Positions 8,157 through 15,077 of a stretch of 22,161 nucleotides of DNA are shown one piece after another. Position 1 is the stretch's first letter. The number at the start of each line of letters is the position of its first letter. Made by a program: the position numbers and the translations under genes. The notes beneath the pieces were generated by a model. That model was not told where the DNA came from and did no database searches. It saw nothing but the letters and a program-made list of their open reading frames with translations. Origin of the DNA: an uncultured Bacilli bacterium (lineage in GTDB: Bacteria; Bacillota_I; Bacilli_A; RF39; UBA660); assembly GCA_934177545.1 (NCBI GenBank), contig CAKPPI010000013.1:1-22161 (forward strand), given 5' to 3'.

Positions 8157-8238
8157 CTACTACACAATAAAAGAAAGTAGTTTGGCTACTTAATGCCCCC
8201 CCCCCCATGTTAACTAGCTGTAAACTTAATATATTCAT
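8140..8238 (-). CDS. Candidate 32-residue leader ORF crossing an 11-G tract and ending in the terminator loop
   Basis: The ATG at 8238 is preceded by AGAGGTG at 6 nt. The frame reads MNILSLQLVNMGGGAL, then SSQTTFFYCVVEKIEL, and its TAA (8142-8140) falls in the loop of the terminator hairpin. The Gly run is encoded by the 11-nt G tract. With 10 or 12 G the frame would stop after 15 or 17 codons, about 30 nt short of the terminator. I recognise no homologue. It could be a regulatory leader peptide, a small phase-variable gene, or a chance ORF. Confidence 0.4.
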   Translation of the reverse strand: MNILSLQLVNMGGGALSSQTTFFYCVVEKIEL

Positions 8239-8259
8239 GGACGGCACCTCTACTTTCTT
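8171..8259 (-). repeat. Nested inverted repeats around the G tract (structured RNA candidate)
   Basis: On the minus strand AAGAAAGTAG (8259-8250) is complementary to CTACTTTCTT (8180-8171). Inside it GGTGCC can pair with GGCATT (with G-U pairs), and CCATG with CATGG next to the G tract. The three stems nest correctly around the leader ORF start and its ribosome site. The AGAGGTGC string recalls the lysine riboswitch, but the rest does not fit. Confidence 0.5.
8196..8206. repeat. 11-nt poly-C/poly-G homopolymer
   Basis: An uninterrupted run of 11 C on the plus strand (11 G on the minus strand) in otherwise AT-rich DNA. Such tracts are classic slippage sites for phase variation. The tract lies in the leader of a surface-protein gene. 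Confidence 0.9.
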
Positions 8260-8267
8260 AAATATTT

Positions 8268-8684
8268 TTATTTTCCTGCTTTTTCTAATTTTTCTAATAC
8301 TTCATTAGTAACATCAATAGCTTTAAGACGCATATCTTCTGCTGCTTTTTCTAAAACAGGAGTTCCTTTTTCTACAGCAAGATTAACTAGTTCTTGACAT
8401 TTTTTCTTAATATCTGCTGCTTTCTTCTTAGCTATCTTTAAAGCCTTTTCTTTATCAAGGTCTTCTAATTCTTCCTTGATTTCATCAACTTTTCTTTCAA
8501 AAGTTTCTTTAACTTCTTCCATATCGATATCCTTAGCTTTATTAACTAATTCATCCATCTTTTCTTTTAGTTCTTTTCTAGTTTCACTACCTTTTTTAGG
8601 AGCGAATAAAATACCTAATCCTGCTCCAATAGCAGCTCCTGCAATGAACTTACCTAGTCCACTTTTATTTTTTTCACAACTCAT
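8268..8684 (-). CDS. YtxH-like envelope stress-associated protein
   Basis: The N-terminal glycine-rich membrane segment GKFIAGAAIGAGLGILFAPK, followed by KKGSETRKELKEK, is the hallmark of the YtxH family. The remaining 100 or so residues are Lys/Glu-rich helix, probably coiled coil. Homologues sit beside ytxG in Bacillus. The start is set at the ATG at 8684, because AGGAGG lies 9 nt upstream; the in-frame ATG three codons earlier touches the ribosome site. The gene overlaps the preceding ytxG-like gene by 11 nt, implying translational coupling. Precise function unknown. Confidence 0.85.
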   Translation of the reverse strand: MSCEKNKSGLGKFIAGAAIGAGLGILFAPKKGSETRKELKEKMDELVNKAKDIDMEEVKETFERKVDEIKEELEDLDKEKALKIAKKKAADIKKKCQELVNLAVEKGTPVLEKAAEDMRLKAIDVTNEVLEKLEKAGK

Positions 8685-8970
8685 CTTCAACATCCTCCTT
8701 TTTCTGTTTTCTTTTTTTTACCAAACTTTTAATTGTCCCCATTATTGTTGAGGCAATAGTATCAGTAACAACAGTTGCTTTAGTAGTAATAAAATCCATT
8801 ACATTAAACAATCCACTCATAGAGTTCATTTTCTTTTCTAAATCATCTAATAGTGTATTAATTCTAGTAACCGTTTCTAACGTTCTAATACCTAGTATAA
8901 TTAATACAATAATAAGAACAATTAAAAGACTATACATTACTGCTGGTAAAAACACATTGACAAATTCCAT
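8674..8970 (-). CDS. YtxG-like DUF948 membrane protein
   Basis: The 98-residue protein has an N-terminal membrane helix (about 8-28, MYSLLIVLIIVLIILGIRTL) followed by an amphipathic helix TRINTLLDDLEKKMNSM, as in DUF948/YtxG proteins. The C-terminus is basic then acidic (KKRKQKKEDVEDEL). Pairing with the YtxH homologue immediately downstream supports the call. AAAGGAAG precedes the ATG. The TGA stop is a useful sign that TGA is not read as Trp here. Confidence 0.8.
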   Translation of the reverse strand: MEFVNVFLPAVMYSLLIVLIIVLIILGIRTLETVTRINTLLDDLEKKMNSMSGLFNVMDFITTKATVVTDTIASTIMGTIKSLVKKRKQKKEDVEDEL

Positions 8971-8996
8971 AACTAATCTTCCTTTCTTTATTATAA

Positions 8997-9941
8997 CTAA
9001 TTTTCTTTAGTATCATCATACATTGAGTCAAATAAATCAAATAAATTATCTTCAAGTTCTGGTTCAGTATCTTCTTTATGTCTTAAATCACTTCTTCTAC
9101 CAGTTTTTCTTTCATGAGAAATATCTTTATAGTCAACATTATATTCTAATCCTAAATCTTCAAAATATTCCTCAGCATCCCCTACAGTTACCTTTGGAAC
9201 AGCAGGAGTATTATCAGTAATATCTTCTAACATAGAATTAGTATCTGCTTCTTCCTCACTAATTTCCTTATATTTTTTTCTATCATCTAAATAGTCATCA
9301 TCTTTTTTTTCTTTAGCACTAGATGTTAACTCTTCATCAAAAATATCATCATTACCACCATAAGCTTTAGCTCTAACACTATCTACATCTAGTTTACGAG
9401 AAGAATAACTACTTGTTATTCTAACTTCCTTCTTAGTTGTAACTTCTTCTTTTGCTTCACCAGAATCAATTAAACCATAAATTGGTGAAATAACAGGTGA
9501 TGGATGAAAAGTTTTCTTTGTTTCTTTCTTCTCATAAGTACCATAGTTTTCAATCTTAATCTCTTCTTTTTTATTTCCATAAGGAAGCTTCTCAGGCTTT
9601 TTTTCCACAGGTCTTGGTGGATAAGCTGGATGAAAGTCTTGTGGTACTTCTCTTCTTTCCACAGGTTTTGGTTTCTCTTCAACTCTTGTAGACGTTTTTT
9701 CTCTAATATCAACAAAATCATCTTCACTAATAGCTGGAAACTTAAAAGTCTTCTTTTCTTCTTTTGGTAATTCTTCTTTTACTTCATCTTCTTCAAAGAC
9801 AGCTTCTTCCCTTCTTTCTCTTCTAGTTTCAGGTAAAACTATCTTCTTAGCAATAGGCTTTTCCTTTTTATCCTTTTTTTCTTCTACTTCTACATACTCT
9901 TCCTCAAAAAGAGCATTCTTTAACTTATCTAGTATTTTCAC
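8997..9941 (-). CDS. Long disordered acidic protein with conserved-looking short motifs
   Basis: The 314-residue protein (from a GTG start) is mostly Glu/Lys/Asp-rich and probably disordered, with no signal peptide or membrane helix. Islands of hydrophobic residues stand out: an N-terminal helix KILDKLKNALFEEEYVEVEE; FKFPAISEDDFVDIREK; FHPSPVISPIYGLID; and a C-terminal LEDNLFDLFDSMYDD. The spacing suggests a scaffold with short binding motifs rather than an enzyme. The GTG at 9941 is chosen because GAGGTG lies 6 nt upstream; a TTG codon 30 nt earlier has no ribosome site. The gene follows the lipoprotein gene by 13 nt and precedes the ytxG/ytxH pair, so a role in the envelope is possible. Function unknown. 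Confidence 0.75.
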   Translation of the reverse strand: MKILDKLKNALFEEEYVEVEEKKDKKEKPIAKKIVLPETRRERREEAVFEEDEVKEELPKEEKKTFKFPAISEDDFVDIREKTSTRVEEKPKPVERREVPQDFHPAYPPRPVEKKPEKLPYGNKKEEIKIENYGTYEKKETKKTFHPSPVISPIYGLIDSGEAKEEVTTKKEVRITSSYSSRKLDVDSVRAKAYGGNDDIFDEELTSSAKEKKDDDYLDDRKKYKEISEEEADTNSMLEDITDNTPAVPKVTVGDAEEYFEDLGLEYNVDYKDISHERKTGRRSDLRHKEDTEPELEDNLFDLFDSMYDDTKEN

Positions 9942-9954
9942 TTTATTCACCTCA

Positions 9955-10635
9955 TTATTCTGACTCTTCAATATCTATTTTATCTTCATCGGTATTCTTC
10001 TCTGTATATCCTTCATAAGTACCATACTTTTCTTCATAGTCAAGATAACTTTCTTTAGTCTTCTCATTACCTTTAGGTTTCATTACATTGTAAGTTTCTT
10101 CTTTATAATTAAGAACTTTAGTACCAATTAAAGTATCTAAAACTACTCTGTTATACGTTATAGAATTTAAAATAGAACTCATATATGGTAATACTTCTGT
10201 TATCTCTTTTTCTTTAACTATCGCTTCTATTTTTCCATAATTATACATAAATTCAATAAAATATGAATCATCTTTATCAAGCTTAGTTATCTCCAAGTAA
10301 CCACTCTTACCATTATAATTTAATTTTTTAGAATAGTATGCATCCTTATTAACTTTATAATCCAACTTCTCTTTATTATAATAACGAATTACATCACTAT
10401 AGAAATAATAACTTCTATTTTTCTCATCAAGTAAAACAGCATTATAATCTTTCTTAGAGGTAAACCTTATCCCTTTTGGAATATAGTATTTATATCCATC
10501 ATAAACAACATTATAATGTTTATTATTTTCCTTAAGTAATATTGGTAATAAAGAATCTATACTTTTATTAGAGAGATTACTACAACCAGTTACTACAAAA
10601 CAAAGAAGTGAAAGAAATAGTATTTTCTTTTTCAT
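9955..10635 (-). CDS. Predicted lipoprotein
   Basis: A type II signal peptide ends in the lipobox VTGC (Cys 18), so the mature protein should be lipid-anchored on the outer face of the membrane. The body is rich in Tyr, Lys and Asn and alternates like beta-strands (VVYDGYKYYIPKGIRF, RSYYFYSDVIRYYN). The C-terminal 40 residues are acidic and probably disordered (YEEKYGTYEGYTEKNTDED). I recognise no family. AGGTG precedes the ATG, and a promoter may lie in the 49-nt gap after trmB. It heads the run of lipoprotein, disordered protein, ytxG-like and ytxH-like genes. Confidence 0.8.
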   Translation of the reverse strand: MKKKILFLSLLCFVVTGCSNLSNKSIDSLLPILLKENNKHYNVVYDGYKYYIPKGIRFTSKKDYNAVLLDEKNRSYYFYSDVIRYYNKEKLDYKVNKDAYYSKKLNYNGKSGYLEITKLDKDDSYFIEFMYNYGKIEAIVKEKEITEVLPYMSSILNSITYNRVVLDTLIGTKVLNYKEETYNVMKPKGNEKTKESYLDYEEKYGTYEGYTEKNTDEDKIDIEESE

Positions 10636-10655
10636 ATTTCACCTACTCTTATCCT

Positions 10656-10684
10656 ATTATAACAAATAATATTGACTTTTTAAA
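10656..10684 (-). promoter_or_regulatory. Possible internal promoter ahead of the lipoprotein operon
   Basis: On the minus strand TTTAAA (10684-10679) and TATAAT (10661-10656) are 17 nt apart, between trmB and the lipoprotein gene. The -10 is perfect and the -35 weak. Confidence 0.4.
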
Positions 10685-11299
10685 TCACTTTTCTGCAAAA
10701 AAATGATAAATATTTGCACCTTTTCCCCTGAATTTACTCTCATATTCGGTCATTATTAAATCAGGTGACTGATAATTAAATGATACATCGTTTAATAAGT
10801 AACCCATATCACCAAGTGATTCTACTGAATACAAGAAGAAATCTCTATTATCAGTTCTTACTTCTATTCTTTCTTTATCTTTAAATATATTTTTATATTT
10901 CTCTAGGAATAGCTTACTAGTTAATCTTCTATTTTCATGTCGATTTTTAGGCCAAGGATCAGAAAAATTTAAATATATTTTATCTATTTCATGGTCAAAT
11001 AAATCATCAATTAAGTTAGCATCATATTTAATTAAGATTAGATTATCTAACTTTTCCATCTTTAAGATAGCTTTAGCCATAATACTATCAAATCTTTCTA
11101 TTCCAATAAAGTTTATATCTTGATACTTTTTAGCATTTTGATAAATAAATTGTCCTTTACCCATACCTATTTCTAAATAGATAGGATTATCATTATTAAA
11201 TAATTCTTTAAATCTACCTTTATATTCTTTAGGATTATTCAAAAGAAAGGAACAATTATCAAGTATTTCTTCTTTATTTTTTACATTTCTTATACGCAT
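10685..11299 (-). CDS. trmB: tRNA (guanine-N7-)-methyltransferase
   Basis: Methylates G46 at N7 in tRNA variable loops using S-adenosylmethionine. The SAM-binding motif is YLEIGMGKGQFI (41-52). The family signature NFSDPWPKNRHENRRLT (111-127) is intact, as is the C-terminal TEYESKFRGKGANIYHFFAEK region, which carries the usual substrate-binding residues. The length of 204 residues is typical for Firmicute TrmB. The stop is TGA. The ribosome site is weak (GGAAGTG). The gene is divergent from the small coiled-coil gene at 11376. Confidence 0.96.
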   Translation of the reverse strand: MRIRNVKNKEEILDNCSFLLNNPKEYKGRFKELFNNDNPIYLEIGMGKGQFIYQNAKKYQDINFIGIERFDSIMAKAILKMEKLDNLILIKYDANLIDDLFDHEIDKIYLNFSDPWPKNRHENRRLTSKLFLEKYKNIFKDKERIEVRTDNRDFFLYSVESLGDMGYLLNDVSFNYQSPDLIMTEYESKFRGKGANIYHFFAEK

Positions 11300-11375
11300 G
11301 TTATCACTTCCCAGTTAATAGTTTAACACATGTATAATAAGTTTGCATATAATAAAGCGAAAGGAATGGATAAAT
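11300..11375. promoter_or_regulatory. Divergent promoter region between trmB and the coiled-coil gene
   Basis: The plus strand carries TATAAT at 11348-11353, with TTAACA 19 nt upstream and a second TATAAT at 11333-11338. The minus strand has TTATAC/TATTAT elements in the same place. Both flanking genes must be started from here, but no hexamer pair has ideal spacing, so the exact promoters are uncertain. Confidence 0.35.
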
Positions 11376-11615
11376 ATGATGAATCAAATGCCACCTTATA
11401 ATATGTTCCCACCTGCTTTTGATCCTAATCAAGGTCAAGGGATGGGAAGTAATTGTCAGGAAAAAATACAAATGTTAGAAAGTCAAATAAACAGAATGGA
11501 AAGACAACTTAGAAGACTAGATAATAGAGTTAATAATATAGAGAATAGTTTAATAACTCCATATTCTAGTCAAAACACCGGATATGGTAGTGCAAATAAT
11601 AAATATATGATGTAA
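11376..11615 (+). CDS. Small protein with Pro/Met-rich ends and a coiled-coil core
   Basis: The 79-residue protein begins MMNQMPPYNMFPPAFDPN. It then forms a clear heptad helix (about 27-58, including MLESQINRMERQLRRLDNRV) and ends with a Gly/Ser/Asn-rich tail, NNKYMM. The shape suggests a self-assembling structural protein, somewhat like small coat or surface proteins of Firmicutes; no family is recognised. The ATG at 11376 is preferred over a TTG 33 nt upstream, since AAGGA precedes it. A strong terminator lies directly after the stop, so the gene is its own transcription unit. Confidence 0.7.
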   Translation: MMNQMPPYNMFPPAFDPNQGQGMGSNCQEKIQMLESQINRMERQLRRLDNRVNNIENSLITPYSSQNTGYGSANNKYMM

Positions 11616-11621
11616 AATAGT

Positions 11622-11646
11622 GTAGACAGTGTTGTCTACCTTTTTG
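11622..11646 (+). terminator. Intrinsic terminator after the coiled-coil gene
   Basis: GTAGACA (11622-11628) pairs perfectly with TGTCTAC (11633-11639) across a 4-nt loop, followed by a T run. Confidence 0.85.
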
Positions 11647-11665
11647 TTAAGAAAGAAGTGATTAG

Positions 11666-12394
11666 ATGCTTATAGTAGGAAGTTATAATCTTCAAAATAA
11701 ATTTAAATTAAAGAGATATAATGGTAAGTTTAACAACCAAGATAATGTTCTTTTGTTAAAAGAATTCTTAGATGATTATAATATTGATATATTAGGAACT
11801 CAAGAGTTTGTTTATTGGTATTTAGAACGAGCTAGAAAAGTAATTAATGATAAGTACTCTATAAATGGTAAGTATAGATATCCATTATTAGTTTTAAAAA
11901 AGTATGATGAAACTAACAGTATAATCTGTAAAGAGACTGTAACTGAATGTAAAACTTGTCATTTACCTTTCTTACCTAATATTATACCAAGAATACTAAC
12001 TAAAGCCTATATTGATACTAAAGAGTTTGGATTAATTACTTTTTATAATACTCATTTATCAGTTAAGAATGATAAGGTTAAGAAAAAACAATTAGATTTT
12101 ATTCTAGAGAATATAAAAAAAGAAACTAATCCCATAATTTTAACTGGTGACTTTAATATGACAATTAATAATCCACTTTTTAAAGAATTTATTAATGAGT
12201 TAGAGAAAATAGGCATTAAAAGAGTAAATGTCTTAGAAAAGACTTATAAGACACATAGTAAAAATAATGCTATAGACCATATTTTTGTAAGTAGAGAAAT
12301 GAATATTTTAAAGTATAAAGTTATAAAAGATGATAAGTATAAGGACTTTAGTGACCACTATCCAATTATTGTCTTTTTAAATAGAGTAAAATAG
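11666..12394 (+). CDS. Endonuclease/exonuclease/phosphatase-fold hydrolase
   Basis: All catalytic motifs of the EEP superfamily are present in order: SYNLQN (Asn 8), TQE (Glu 47), NTHL (His 130), GDFN (Asp 162, Asn 164), DHIF (Asp 204, His 205) and SDH (Asp 230, His 231). This metal-dependent fold hydrolyses phosphodiesters or phosphate esters in DNA, nucleotides, inositol lipids or sphingolipids, so the substrate cannot be told. At 242 residues it is at the short end of the family. There is no signal peptide, so it should be cytoplasmic. It is downstream of a terminator and has only a weak ribosome site. The Fem genes behind it have their own promoter. Confidence 0.85.
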   Translation: MLIVGSYNLQNKFKLKRYNGKFNNQDNVLLLKEFLDDYNIDILGTQEFVYWYLERARKVINDKYSINGKYRYPLLVLKKYDETNSIICKETVTECKTCHLPFLPNIIPRILTKAYIDTKEFGLITFYNTHLSVKNDKVKKKQLDFILENIKKETNPIILTGDFNMTINNPLFKEFINELEKIGIKRVNVLEKTYKTHSKNNAIDHIFVSREMNILKYKVIKDDKYKDFSDHYPIIVFLNRVK

Positions 12395-12416
12395 ACTATA
12401 TCTGGATATACTAAAA

Positions 12417-12445
12417 TTGACTTTTAGCAAGGAAAATACTATACT
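12417..12445 (+). promoter_or_regulatory. Promoter of the tandem Fem-ligase genes
   Basis: TTGACT (12417-12422) and TATACT (12440-12445) are exactly 17 nt apart, 25 nt before the ATG at 12471. This also argues against an earlier TTG start for the first Fem gene. Confidence 0.7.
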
Positions 12446-12470
12446 TTTAAGTAGAAATGAGGAAACAATT

Positions 12471-13778
12471 ATGAAGTTAAAAGAATTAAATATAGATAAA
12501 TTTGATGAGTTTGTGAGAAACAATAAATATAAGAGTCATTTTTTACAATCGGCAGCTTGGGGAGAGTTATCAAAAGAAAAAAGGAATCTTACACCATATT
12601 ATTTAGGATTAGTTGATGAAAAAGGTAATATTTTGGCAGCTACACTACTTTTACAAAAACATCTTCCTCTTAATTTATGTTATTTTTATGCCCCTCGTGG
12701 TTTTGTTATTGATTTTAATGACTTTGACTTACTTAAAAGTTTTACTAAAGAATTAGTTTCATTTGCTAAAAAGAAAAAAGCTATTTATATTAAATTAGAT
12801 CCTGATATAGTATGGCAAAGAACTAAATATGATGGTGAAGTTATTTTAGAAGAAGCGAAAGAGAAAAAGATAATGAATAGTTTAACAAAACTAGGATATC
12901 ATCATTTAGGATTCACTAAAAATTTTGAAACTAGACAACCTCGTTATACTTTTAGAATAGATTTAAAGCAAGACTTAGAAGAAATTGAAAAACACTTTTC
13001 TAAGACTACGATGCAAAGAATTAATAAATCTTTAAAATTAGCTACAGAAGTAGAAATTGGTAGTGAAAAAGATTTAGGTGAATTTTATCAATTAATGATG
13101 CTAACAGAGGATAGAAAAGACTTTGTCTCATACCCTTTTGAGTATTATGAAACTCTTTATCGTTTATTTAAGAAAACTGATGATGTATTTTTATTCTTAG
13201 GTAAAGTTAATCTTGAAAAAGTTATAACTATTTTAGAAAATGATTTAGATGATGTAGAAAAAGAATATAATAAAGAGAAAGAGAAAACATCTAAGAGTGC
13301 TAAGAATAAGCAGAAAGAATTATTAAGACGAAAAGATAAATTAACGGAAGACTTAGAAAAGTATAAAAAGATAGAAAAAGAGTATGGTAAAGTGATGACA
13401 TTATCCGCTCACATGATTGTAACTTATGGTAATAAAGCCTGGGTATTATATGCTGGTAACCATAATTTATTAACAGAGACTTATACTAATTACCATACTT
13501 ATTATGAACACTTAAAGTTCTGTAAAGAAAGAGGAATTGAAATATATGATCAGTTTGGAACGATAGGTGATTTATCTAAAGATAATCCAAGACTTGGGCT
13601 ACATGAATTTAAGAAAAAGTTTGGTGGAGACTATATTGAATTTATGGGAGAGTTTGATTATATCTTAAAACCTTTTTACTACTTTGCTTTTACTAAACTT
13701 GTACCAATCTATCGAAATTATATTAAGAAAAGAAAGAAGAAGGAGTTAAAAGATGAAGTTAGAAACATTAACAATTAA
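12471..13778 (+). CDS. FemABX-type peptidoglycan bridge aminoacyltransferase (first of two)
   Basis: Fem proteins add amino acids from aminoacyl-tRNA to the lipid II stem peptide, building interpeptide bridges. The double-GNAT layout is visible: HFLQSAAWGELSKEK near the start, FYAPRGFVIDFND (about 72-84), and the paired motif IYDQFGTIGDLSKDNPRLGL near the end. A long charged antiparallel coiled coil is inserted (about 248-307), as in FemA/FemX/MurM, where it is linked to tRNA binding. The length of 435 residues fits. The ATG at 12471 has AATGAGGAAAC upstream and aligns with the start of its paralogue. The second gene starts inside this one (26-nt overlap). Confidence 0.9.
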   Translation: MKLKELNIDKFDEFVRNNKYKSHFLQSAAWGELSKEKRNLTPYYLGLVDEKGNILAATLLLQKHLPLNLCYFYAPRGFVIDFNDFDLLKSFTKELVSFAKKKKAIYIKLDPDIVWQRTKYDGEVILEEAKEKKIMNSLTKLGYHHLGFTKNFETRQPRYTFRIDLKQDLEEIEKHFSKTTMQRINKSLKLATEVEIGSEKDLGEFYQLMMLTEDRKDFVSYPFEYYETLYRLFKKTDDVFLFLGKVNLEKVITILENDLDDVEKEYNKEKEKTSKSAKNKQKELLRRKDKLTEDLEKYKKIEKEYGKVMTLSAHMIVTYGNKAWVLYAGNHNLLTETYTNYHTYYEHLKFCKERGIEIYDQFGTIGDLSKDNPRLGLHEFKKKFGGDYIEFMGEFDYILKPFYYFAFTKLVPIYRNYIKKRKKKELKDEVRNINN

Positions 13779-15048
13779 AGAATTCACTAATTGGGCAATA
13801 AAGAGTGATGAAATAACCTTTCATCAAACTAAAGAATGGGCTGACTTAAAGAAAAGAAATGGTTGGAAGGCTTATTATGTAGGATTAAAAGATAAAAAAG
13901 AGATTAAAGCCGCTAGTTTAATTTTAGCTAAAGAAATACCGGTCATTAAAAAGAAAATGTTCTATGCTCCTCGAGGTTTTTTAATTGATTATCATGATTT
14001 AGAACTACTTACTACCTTTACTAAGGAAATAAAGAAATGGGCTAAAGAGAAAAAAGGAATATTCATTAAAATAGATCCTTATGTTATGTATAAAGAACAT
14101 GACTTAAATGGAGACTTAGTTAAAGATGGTATTGATAATAGTGATACTGTTGATAATTTAAAGTCACTTGGCTATCATCATTTTGGTTTTAATCTAATGC
14201 AAGATACCCTACAGCCTAGATGGATGCATACTATAACTGTTAAGAACCGTTCTTTAGATGATGTTATGAAAGATATGGAGTCTAAGACTAGACAAATTTT
14301 AAGGAAGAACGAAAGACTTGGTGTTAAATCAAGAGAAATAACTCGTGATGAAATTAAAATATTTAAAGATATTATGCAACACACCGGTGAAAGAAGAGAC
14401 TTTATTGATAGACCCCTTTCTTATTATGAAAATATGTGGGATACTCTTCATGATAGTGGTATTTTAAAGATTTTAGTAGCAGAGGTTGATTTTGATGAAG
14501 AAATTAAAAATACTAAAGAAGAAATTAAAAAATTAGAAACTGCTATTAAAGAACGTGAAGAAAAGTTTAATAATAAAGATATACCGATGAATGAAAAGAA
14601 ATATAATGCTAATCAAAAGAGGGACAAAGAAGAAATTGAAAGACTTAAGAAAAATATAGAAAAGTCTAAATCAATGAAGAAAGAATATGGTGCTAAACCT
14701 ATTCTTGGGGGTATTCTCTTTCTAATCTATGGTAATGAAGTTTTATCCTTATTTGGTGGTAGTAAAAAGGAATTAATGTCTTTCCAGTCTGCTTATACTC
14801 TTCATTTTGAAGGCATTAAATATGCTGTAGAACATGGTTATGATACTTATAATTTCTATGGCATCACTGGTGACTTTAGTAAAGATAATCCTCTATTAGG
14901 TCTATACTTATTTAAGAAAAGTTTTGGTGGACAAGTTGTAGAGTTAATTGGTGAATTTGATCTTATCATTAGTAAGTTTTGGTATCATACTTATAACATT
15001 AGTTTTAATCTATATCATAAATTAAAGAAGTTAAAAAATCACAAATAA
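13753..15048 (+). CDS. FemABX-type peptidoglycan bridge aminoacyltransferase (second of two)
   Basis: A paralogue of the gene before it, with the same order of features: TFHQTKEWADLKKRNGWK, FYAPRGFLIDYHDLE, a charged coiled-coil insert (about 242-300), and NFYGITGDFSKDNPLLGLYL. Two Fem genes in a row usually add successive residues of one bridge, as FemA/FemB or MurM/MurN do, so this organism probably makes a branched cross-bridge of at least two residues. This is inference; the residues added cannot be read from sequence. AAGGAG lies 8 nt before the ATG, inside the first gene, so translation is likely coupled. Confidence 0.9.
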   Translation: MKLETLTIKEFTNWAIKSDEITFHQTKEWADLKKRNGWKAYYVGLKDKKEIKAASLILAKEIPVIKKKMFYAPRGFLIDYHDLELLTTFTKEIKKWAKEKKGIFIKIDPYVMYKEHDLNGDLVKDGIDNSDTVDNLKSLGYHHFGFNLMQDTLQPRWMHTITVKNRSLDDVMKDMESKTRQILRKNERLGVKSREITRDEIKIFKDIMQHTGERRDFIDRPLSYYENMWDTLHDSGILKILVAEVDFDEEIKNTKEEIKKLETAIKEREEKFNNKDIPMNEKKYNANQKRDKEEIERLKKNIEKSKSMKKEYGAKPILGGILFLIYGNEVLSLFGGSKKELMSFQSAYTLHFEGIKYAVEHGYDTYNFYGITGDFSKDNPLLGLYLFKKSFGGQVVELIGEFDLIISKFWYHTYNISFNLYHKLKKLKNHK

Positions 15049-15077
15049 AAATCCCTGTACAAAACAGAGATTTTTTC
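15047..15077. terminator. Bidirectional terminator between convergent genes
   Basis: AAAATC-C-CTGT pairs with ACAG-A-GATTTT around a short loop, with A and T runs on both sides. It serves the Fem genes on the plus strand and the gene at 15077-16231 on the minus strand. Confidence 0.8.

Noticed and set aside
8171..8259. Lysine riboswitch, suggested by AGAGGTGC
   Set aside because: The element is too short and lacks the rest of the conserved core, and the downstream gene is a surface protein.
9504..9770. Plus-strand ORF opposite the disordered protein, and similar hydrophobic plus-strand ORFs at 582-833, 1953-2138 and 8476-8751
   Set aside because: They are antisense to well-supported genes, arise from Lys/Glu-rich codons read backwards (Phe/Leu/Ser), and lack ribosome sites or domains.
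8674..10687. Mycoplasma-type code with TGA as Trp
   Set aside because: TGA ends the ytxG-like gene and trmB at expected places, and Trp is written TGG in the coding regions.
12417..12470. TTG start of the first Fem gene at 12417
   Set aside because: That TTG is the -35 hexamer of a good promoter, and the paralogue starts at the later ATG.
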